Below are positions 59,346-64,000 of a stretch of 64,000 nucleotides of DNA, piece after piece; position 1 is the stretch's first letter; each line of letters opens with the position of its first letter. The notes beneath the pieces were generated by a model. That model had not been told where the DNA came from. It searched no databases and was given only the letters and a program-made list of their open reading frames with translations. The stretch is taken from the NCBI RefSeq assembly GCF_025464835.1, contig NZ_JAODMP010000072.1, positions 1 through 64,000 of the forward strand. The letters are read 5' to 3'. This DNA comes from Mycetocola sp. Its GTDB lineage: Bacteria > Actinomycetota > Actinomycetes > Actinomycetales > Microbacteriaceae. Made by a program: the position numbers and the translations under genes.

Positions 59346-60179
59346 ATGTCCGGATCGAAGAAGTCCACGAAGAAGAAGAACAAGCGCCTCGACAAGGCGC
59401 TGTACGAGGCTGAGCTGACCCGATTGCAGGTCGAGCTCGTCACCATGCAGCGGTGGGTCGCTTCAACAGGTGCCCGGGTCCTCGTGCTGTTCGAAGGGCG
59501 CGACGCGGCGGGGAAGGGCGGGGCGATCAAACGCATCGTCCAGTACCTCAATCCCCGTTCGGTGCGAGTTGTCGCGCTGCCAACGCCGAGCGAACGCGAA
59601 GCCGGGCAGTGGTATTACCAGCGCTACATCGAACGGTTGCCGACTGCGGGTGAGATCGTGCTGATGGACCGCTCCTGGTACAACCGGGCGGGCGTCGAGA
59701 AGGTCATGGAATATTGCACGGCCGAGCAGTACGACCGGTTCCTCGAGCAGACGCCGACCCTGGAACGGATGCTCGTCGACGACGGCATCATCCTCGTCAA
59801 GTACTGGTTCTCGGTCTCAGACACCGAGCAGGAGAAGCGCTTCAAATCGCGCCTCAAGGATCCGGTGCGCCGCTGGAAGCTGTCCGAGACCGATCTGGCC
59901 TCGATCACCAGGTGGGAGGACTACTCCCGGGCGAAGGATGCCATGTTCGCCGCAACGGACACGCCGCAGGCGCCATGGTGGACGGTGGAGAGCGACGACA
60001 AGCGGTCCTCCAGGTTGAACACCATCGCCCACCTGCTCTCACAGGTGCCGTATGAGCAGAGCGAACCAGCGGCCGTCACGATCCCCGACCGCCCGGACGC
60101 CAGCGACGCCGACAGGCCGGACTTCGACGAGCAGAATTTCGTGCCCGATCACGCCAGGACACTCGCCGCAGCATCCTGA
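59346..60179 (+). CDS. ppk2: Polyphosphate kinase 2
   Basis: A 277-residue PPK2, a P-loop kinase unrelated to PPK1 that phosphorylates nucleotides with polyphosphate or the reverse. The Walker A is FEGRDAAGKGGAIKR, Walker B region VLMDRSWYNRAGVEKVM, and the lid LKDPVRRWKLSETD. A Lys-rich N-terminus (SGSKKSTKKKNKRLDK) may hold acidic polymer. It is a single-domain form; nucleotide preference (ADP or GDP or AMP) cannot be fixed by reading. With ppk at 12190 it makes two polyphosphate enzymes in the window. Confidence 0.95.
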   Translation: MSGSKKSTKKKNKRLDKALYEAELTRLQVELVTMQRWVASTGARVLVLFEGRDAAGKGGAIKRIVQYLNPRSVRVVALPTPSEREAGQWYYQRYIERLPTAGEIVLMDRSWYNRAGVEKVMEYCTAEQYDRFLEQTPTLERMLVDDGIILVKYWFSVSDTEQEKRFKSRLKDPVRRWKLSETDLASITRWEDYSRAKDAMFAATDTPQAPWWTVESDDKRSSRLNTIAHLLSQVPYEQSEPAAVTIPDRPDASDADRPDFDEQNFVPDHARTLAAAS

Positions 60180-60188
60180 GTGGACAGG

Positions 60189-61049
60189 TCACTTGAGCAG
60201 GCGGGAGAGCACCCGGTCAGCGAGCGGCTTGCCGCCCGTCTGGCAGGTGGGGCAGTACTGGAACGTCGAATCGGTGTAGATCACCTGGCGCACCATGTCA
60301 CCGCACACCGGGCACGGTTCTCCGGTGCGCCCGTGGACCTGAAGCCCCGATTTTTTCTCCTTCTTGAGCTCTGACGCGGCGAGGCCGTCGGCGCGGGCGA
60401 TCGCGTCGGCAAGGGTGAACTGCAGCGCTTCGAATAGCCGCGATGCGTCCTCGTCGCTCATCGCGGCGGGTTTGAACGGCGACATCCGTGCGGTGTGCAG
60501 GATCTCGTCCGAGTAGGCGTTGCCGATTCCGGCGATGAGCGACTGATTACGCAACACACCCTTGATCTGGGAACGTCCTGCCGACTTCAGGATGTCGAGG
60601 AACACTGTTTCGGTGAAATCGGGCGCGAGAGGATCGGGGCCGAGCCGGGCGATGCCTGGCACCTCGGCGGGGTCACGGACGAGGTAGACGGCGAGGCTCT
60701 TCTTGGTGCCCGCTTCGGTGATGTCGAAACCGGAGCCGTCGTCGAGTACCAGCCGGGCGGCGAGGGCAGTGCGACCCGGTTTGCCTGCCGGTGTCGGCGC
60801 CTCGTTCCGCCAGCGGATCCAGCCGGCTCTCGCGAGATGGAGGATGACATGCAGGTCCTCCACGACGAGGTCGAGGAACTTGCCGTGCCGTGTCACCCCG
60901 CGGATGATCCCTCCGTTCACGGCGCTCACCGGCGGATCGAAGGTCTTGAGCGCGGCGAACGAGACCATGTCCAGCCGATCGACCCTCCGCCCGGTCAGGC
61001 GCGCGCCCAGATCGGTCACAAGCGCGTGGACCTCGGGAAGCTCTGGCAC
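60189..61049 (-). CDS. Fpg/Nei-family DNA glycosylase
   Basis: A 286-residue base-excision repair enzyme for oxidised bases. The N-terminus MPELPEV gives the catalytic Pro2 and Glu3 (after Met removal Pro is the nucleophile). The helix-two-turn-helix segment reads IKGVLRNQSLIAGIGNAYSD, and the C-terminal zinc finger has CPVCGDMVRQVIYTDSTF then YCPTCQTGG. The family call is certain; whether it prefers 8-oxoguanine (Fpg) or pyrimidines (Nei) is not. It converges with ppk2. Confidence 0.93.
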   Translation of the reverse strand: MPELPEVHALVTDLGARLTGRRVDRLDMVSFAALKTFDPPVSAVNGGIIRGVTRHGKFLDLVVEDLHVILHLARAGWIRWRNEAPTPAGKPGRTALAARLVLDDGSGFDITEAGTKKSLAVYLVRDPAEVPGIARLGPDPLAPDFTETVFLDILKSAGRSQIKGVLRNQSLIAGIGNAYSDEILHTARMSPFKPAAMSDEDASRLFEALQFTLADAIARADGLAASELKKEKKSGLQVHGRTGEPCPVCGDMVRQVIYTDSTFQYCPTCQTGGKPLADRVLSRLLK

Positions 61050-61130
61050 GATCCCAGTCTCCGTCAGTCCACCGACATTCGTCCAGTGGTGCTCTCGCTA
61101 GGCTGGGAGAACGAAATCAGAAGGAGCTCG

Positions 61131-61553
61131 ATGTTCGAATGGATCTGGGGCATCGCCATCGTCGCGATGCTCGTCGTCGTGATTGCCCTGTTCGGTCGTC
61201 GGATCAAAGGCGCCTTCTCGCCGGCGGCCTCCGCGCGGTTCGACACGACAGAGATTCCGCCTGACGACCCGGAGACCCGGGAGTTCATCGTGCGCGATGA
61301 CCAGACCGGGTCACGGCTCCAATTCTTGACCCTGCACGAGCAGGGGCGGGTGGTGAACATCGTGGTGCCGCCCAAACACCTCCGAACCGGGGTCGAGGTC
61401 GACCTGTTCGAAGCGGCATTGCCATCGGCGCCGCAGGTGGTGCGGTGGACCTGGCCGCAGACGACGCCGGACGGTTACGCCGCCCTGCAGATCATCGCCA
61501 GGCGGATGCCGCACCTCGAGTTCGTGGACGCCAGCGGCAACCGCGTGCCCTGA
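61131..61553 (+). CDS. Membrane-anchored hypothetical protein, 140 residues
   Basis: Starts at the ATG at 61131 with AAGGAG upstream and TAGGCT further up as a likely -10. One N-terminal transmembrane helix (FEWIWGIAIVAMLVVVIALF) is followed by a soluble domain of about 110 residues: EFIVRDDQTGSRLQFLTLHE, IVVPPKHLRTGVEVDLFEAA and the C-terminal PHLEFVDASGNRVP. No family is recognised. It lies between the glycosylase gene (divergent) and a small zinc-ribbon gene. Confidence 0.7.
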   Translation: MFEWIWGIAIVAMLVVVIALFGRRIKGAFSPAASARFDTTEIPPDDPETREFIVRDDQTGSRLQFLTLHEQGRVVNIVVPPKHLRTGVEVDLFEAALPSAPQVVRWTWPQTTPDGYAALQIIARRMPHLEFVDASGNRVP

Positions 61554-61608
61554 GCAGCAACGTCAGCGGCAGCGTACGGGCGCCCGCCCTTGTCGCCGCT
61601 GCCGGCGC

Positions 61609-61776
61609 TCAGCCGCACCAGTACGCCGAGATCTCATCGACGGCAAGCGGTGTGTCACAGCGCCAGCACGACTCCAGCGACGTGTCCACAAGCGCCCCGC
61701 AAACCTCGCACACCCGGTTGAGCCAGCAGACCGGCTCGCCCGGGAACTCCTGTTCCTCCCTGTCGGCGTCGGCCAT
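61609..61776 (-). CDS. 55-residue zinc-ribbon-like protein
   Basis: From the ATG at 61776: MADADREEQEFPGEPVCWLN, then RVCEVCGALVDTSLESCWRC and a final YWCG. Two CxxC pairs (CEVC, CWRC) spaced 13 residues apart should bind zinc. It starts one base after the upstream DUF1801 stop, so the two genes are co-translated. Function unknown. Confidence 0.65.
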   Translation of the reverse strand: MADADREEQEFPGEPVCWLNRVCEVCGALVDTSLESCWRCDTPLAVDEISAYWCG

Positions 61777-61777
61777 G

Positions 61778-62203
61778 TCAGGAGGGGGAGTCGAGTGAAC
61801 CCTCGGCCTCGGCACGGGGGTGCCTCACGAGGTTCCGCAGCACTTCGATGTCGACGTCGTCGAGTCGTTCGATGTAGGCACATCCTTTGCCAAGGGTGTG
61901 TTTGCCGAGAACGGAGAGGAGCTCCTCGCTGCGGGCGTCGCCCTGCAGACCGTAGAGGGTCAGCGCGGTCTTCCTCGGCGCGAACCCGACCTTCATCGAG
62001 TCTCCCTCACGCCCGCTGGCGTAGCGGTAATGGAAACTGCCGAAGCCGATCATCGTCGGCCCCCACCGTCTCGGGGGCTCGCCGGTCGCATCGCCCATCA
62101 GGCAGAGCAGGCGGGCAGCGTCCTCGCGTTCGCGTGCGTCCTCGATCGCGTCGATGAGCGCATGCGGATCCTCGTCGTTCTGCTGTGTCTTCGGAGCTGC
62201 CAT
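61778..62203 (-). CDS. DUF1801 (YdhG-like) protein
   Basis: A 141-residue protein of the DUF1801/YdhG fold. It has the segments ALIDAIEDAREREDAARLL, GPTMIGFGSFHYRYASGREG, KTALTLYGLQGD and the C-terminal GCAYIERLDDVDIEVLRNLV. The fold is found in stand-alone small proteins of unknown role, some near iron or metal genes. Gene start at 62203, upstream partner of the 55-residue zinc-ribbon ORF. Confidence 0.85.
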   Translation of the reverse strand: MAAPKTQQNDEDPHALIDAIEDAREREDAARLLCLMGDATGEPPRRWGPTMIGFGSFHYRYASGREGDSMKVGFAPRKTALTLYGLQGDARSEELLSVLGKHTLGKGCAYIERLDDVDIEVLRNLVRHPRAEAEGSLDSPS

Positions 62204-62270
62204 GCCTCATCGTGGCACCGGCGGGTGCCGGTGGTCAACGGCGCCTCCCGCGCTGTTGAGCAAAAACGGC

Positions 62271-63536
62271 TCAGCCGCCGAACAGGGCGGATGCCACCGT
62301 GAAGATGCCGAGCCCGGCCAGCGCGCCGACGACCGTGCCGTTGATGCGGATGAACTGGAGGTCCTTGCCGACCTGCAGCTCGATCTTGTCGCTCGTTTCC
62401 TCAGGGTCCCAGTTTTCGATCGTTTCGGTGATGACGCTCGCGATCTCGTGCCGGTGGTTGCCGACCAGCGACACCGCTGCATCCGTCACCCAGTCGTCGA
62501 CCTTGCCGGCAAGACGGACGTCGCGTCCGAGGCGCTCACCGACGTCGACGAGGGTCGCAGCGAGCTGCTGACGGAGACCGCTCGAAGGGTTCTCCAGCGA
62601 AACGATGAGCGCCTCTCGTGTCGTGTGCCAGGCGCGACCCGCGAGATCACGCACGCGAGGACTGTCGAAGACCTCGGACTTGGCGCGCTCGAGCGCCTCG
62701 ATGGTCTCTGGGTCTTCCTGAAGCTTGCGGGCAAGCTCCGAGAGGTAGGTGTCCATGGCGACGCGGGCCGGATGCCGGGGGTTCGACCGCGCGCGACGCA
62801 CGAAGTCGACGGTCTCGCGGTAGATCCGCTCGTCGACGAGCCTGTCGACGAAGGACGGCACCCAGGTGGGCAGGCGGGCGGAGACCAGCTTGAAGAACAT
62901 CTCCGGATTCGCCGTCATCCATTCATCCAGTCCGTCGAGCAGCAGGTTCACAGCACTGTGGTGTCCGCCGTCGGCGATGAGGCGTTCGCCCCAGGCGCCG
63001 ACGTGTTCACTCCAGCCGGGCTCGATGAGGTGGGTCCTGGTGATCTGTTCGACCACATCCTGGACGTTCTCGTCGTCGAGCAGTTCGAGCATGCCCCTCC
63101 CGGCTGCTGCGGCGTCGTCAGCGACCCTGGCGGCGTTCTCAGGCCGTGCCAGCCAGGCACCGACGGTGCGGCCGAGGCCAATCGACTCGAGCTTCTGCCG
63201 CACGACAGCGGCAGAGAGGAAGTTCTGTTCGACGAACTCTCCGAGCGTCGCGCCGATCTCGTCTTTCCGTCTGGGGATGATCGCCGTGTGCGGAATCTTG
63301 AGGCCAAGCGGATGCCGGAACAGAGCGGTAACGGCGAACCAGTCGGCGATCGCCCCGACCATGCCGCCCTCGCTCGCGGCCCTCACCCAGGCAAGCCACG
63401 GGATCTCGTCCTGGAGAGCGAACGAGACGCAAAAGATGACGGCCATCAATCCGAGCAGCGCGGTCGCGGTCCGCTTCATCCGGGTCAGGGCGACGCGTCG
63501 TTCGGCATCCGCCGGGCTGTCGATCAGAATCGTCAT
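62271..63536 (-). CDS. DUF445 membrane protein
   Basis: A 421-residue protein of the DUF445 family. Two N-terminal hydrophobic helices (ATALLGLMAVIFCVSFALQD and ASEGGMVGAIADWFAVTALF) carry the family motif GGxxGxxADWFAVxALFRHP. Then come LKIPHTAIIPRRKDEIGATL, a long helical middle with coiled-coil character, and a C-terminal helix (VVGALAGLGIFTVASALFGG). The family is widespread and unstudied. It looks complete. Confidence 0.9.
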   Translation of the reverse strand: MTILIDSPADAERRVALTRMKRTATALLGLMAVIFCVSFALQDEIPWLAWVRAASEGGMVGAIADWFAVTALFRHPLGLKIPHTAIIPRRKDEIGATLGEFVEQNFLSAAVVRQKLESIGLGRTVGAWLARPENAARVADDAAAAGRGMLELLDDENVQDVVEQITRTHLIEPGWSEHVGAWGERLIADGGHHSAVNLLLDGLDEWMTANPEMFFKLVSARLPTWVPSFVDRLVDERIYRETVDFVRRARSNPRHPARVAMDTYLSELARKLQEDPETIEALERAKSEVFDSPRVRDLAGRAWHTTREALIVSLENPSSGLRQQLAATLVDVGERLGRDVRLAGKVDDWVTDAAVSLVGNHRHEIASVITETIENWDPEETSDKIELQVGKDLQFIRINGTVVGALAGLGIFTVASALFGG

Positions 63537-63566
63537 CCGCCCATCGTATGTCGGCGCCCGGGGAGG

Positions 63567-64000
63567 TCAGACGGGGGTTGCGGTCAGTCGGGGTTCCCTC
63601 GTGCGTCGTCGTGCGATCCGCTGTCGGCATCGCGTCCTGGGGGAGTGGCGGGCGCGGCGGCACGCCCTGCTGGGGAGCCCGGTCGGCCCGAGAGGTGCGC
63701 CGGGAGAGCGCTTTCGCCGCACCAGCCAGACGACCAGGATCGCGAGCAGGCCGAGCGGAAGAAGCCACGGCAGCAGAACACCGAAGACGACCAGCAAACC
63801 GCCGAAGAAGGCGGTCATGGACTGGAATCCGACCACCACACCGCCCCAGAAGTCACCGGGAGCGGCACCCGCCACCTCGCCGGGTGTGGTGCTTGAGGTC
63901 AGGGGTCGTATCGTCGAGGACTTCGGAGGGAACCAGGAGCACGAGGTGGGCGGATCCGTTGCGCGAACCCTCGACCGAGAAATCGTGGCTGTTCTGACAA
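63567..64000 (-). pseudogene. Decayed DUF4349 gene, running off the right edge
   Basis: On the minus strand three frames carry successive pieces of a DUF4349-type protein. From the edge to about 63895: HDFSVEGSRNGSAHLVLLVP in one frame. At 63760-63880: GDFWGGVVVGFQSMTAFFGG then LLVVFGVLLPWLLPLGLLAI in a second. A Pro/Ala tail (GRAAAPATPPGRDADSG, stop at 63584) lies in a third. In intact members a coiled-coil part of about 100 residues separates the first two pieces and is missing here, so the gene has lost an internal segment and its frame. Confidence 0.5.

Overview
The window is high-GC chromosomal DNA of an actinobacterium, most likely of the family Microbacteriaceae. Support: mycothiol synthase (mshD), SenX3-RegX3, CarD, SigK/RskA, PhoP-type two-component genes, a DUF3027 protein, an IspD-IspF fusion, many leaderless-type starts, and a syntenic block mscL - Ruc-like - 5-FTHF cyclo-ligase - galU - rimJ - GlpR-like known from mycobacteria and corynebacteria. 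I see no prophage, insertion sequence, CRISPR array or plasmid gene. Nearly everything looks like vertically inherited core genome, so the interest lies in RNA elements, regulatory sites, decayed genes and odd family members.

Region by region. 1-1442: the start of an EamA-type exporter, a 52-residue membrane protein, a graveyard of three decayed gene fragments (MHS/MFS transporter, transaldolase, DUF429) and tRNA-Lys. 1443-6978: a conserved hypothetical, a PAP2-diacylglycerol kinase fusion, a non-coding stretch with a large inverted repeat and an attenuator-like RNA, then cupredoxin lipoprotein, helical lipoprotein, SigK-type ECF sigma factor and its RskA anti-sigma factor. 7004-15996 (minus strand): pstSCAB behind a PHO-type direct repeat, then Nudix/histidine phosphatase, ppk, mshD and a GlnR-type regulator. 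16105-22474: small membrane proteins, nitrobindin-like protein, YgfZ, gpmA, phoU, senX3-regX3 and a lipoprotein. 22594-29280: carD, ispDF, cysS, rlmB, a DUF4032 protein and an MsiK-type ABC ATPase. 29586-37409: DsbA-like protein, ThrE-type exporter, tRNA-Thr, YdcZ-type permease, nitroreductase, msrB, DUF3263 and LytR_C proteins, cspA and groL under a perfect CIRCE. 37441-45857: an orphan WXG100 protein, a PhoP/PhoR-like pair, a FolP2-like/RibD-C pair, an XPB-like protein without ATPase, a second cold-shock protein and a DUF3027 protein with an Asp/Ser tail. 45864-50490: serC, a DtxR regulator, a NlpC/P60 endopeptidase behind an MtrA-like repeat, a candidate structured RNA, an HNH protein, a VOC protein and tRNA-Arg. 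50978-64000: a 1247-residue helicase-like protein with degraded ATPase motifs, mscL to glpR, tRNA-Ala, ppk2, a Fpg/Nei glycosylase, small proteins, DUF445 and a decayed DUF4349 gene at the edge.

Phosphate is the clearest theme. The PstSCAB importer, PhoU, the SenX3-RegX3 sensor-regulator and two unrelated polyphosphate kinases (PPK1, PPK2) lie within one window, and the pstS upstream region carries a direct repeat of the kind RegX3/PhoP proteins bind. A second theme is envelope copper or redox stress: copper-site cupredoxin, His/Met-bearing lipoprotein, SigK/RskA, MsrB and mycothiol synthesis.

No single cluster is a clear new system. The best candidates for something undescribed are two RNA elements (about 3911-4010 and 49074-49240), the cupredoxin-lipoprotein-SigK-RskA cluster and the helicase-like protein with conserved-looking but inactive ATPase motifs. 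All family assignments were made by reading motifs and were not checked by database search.
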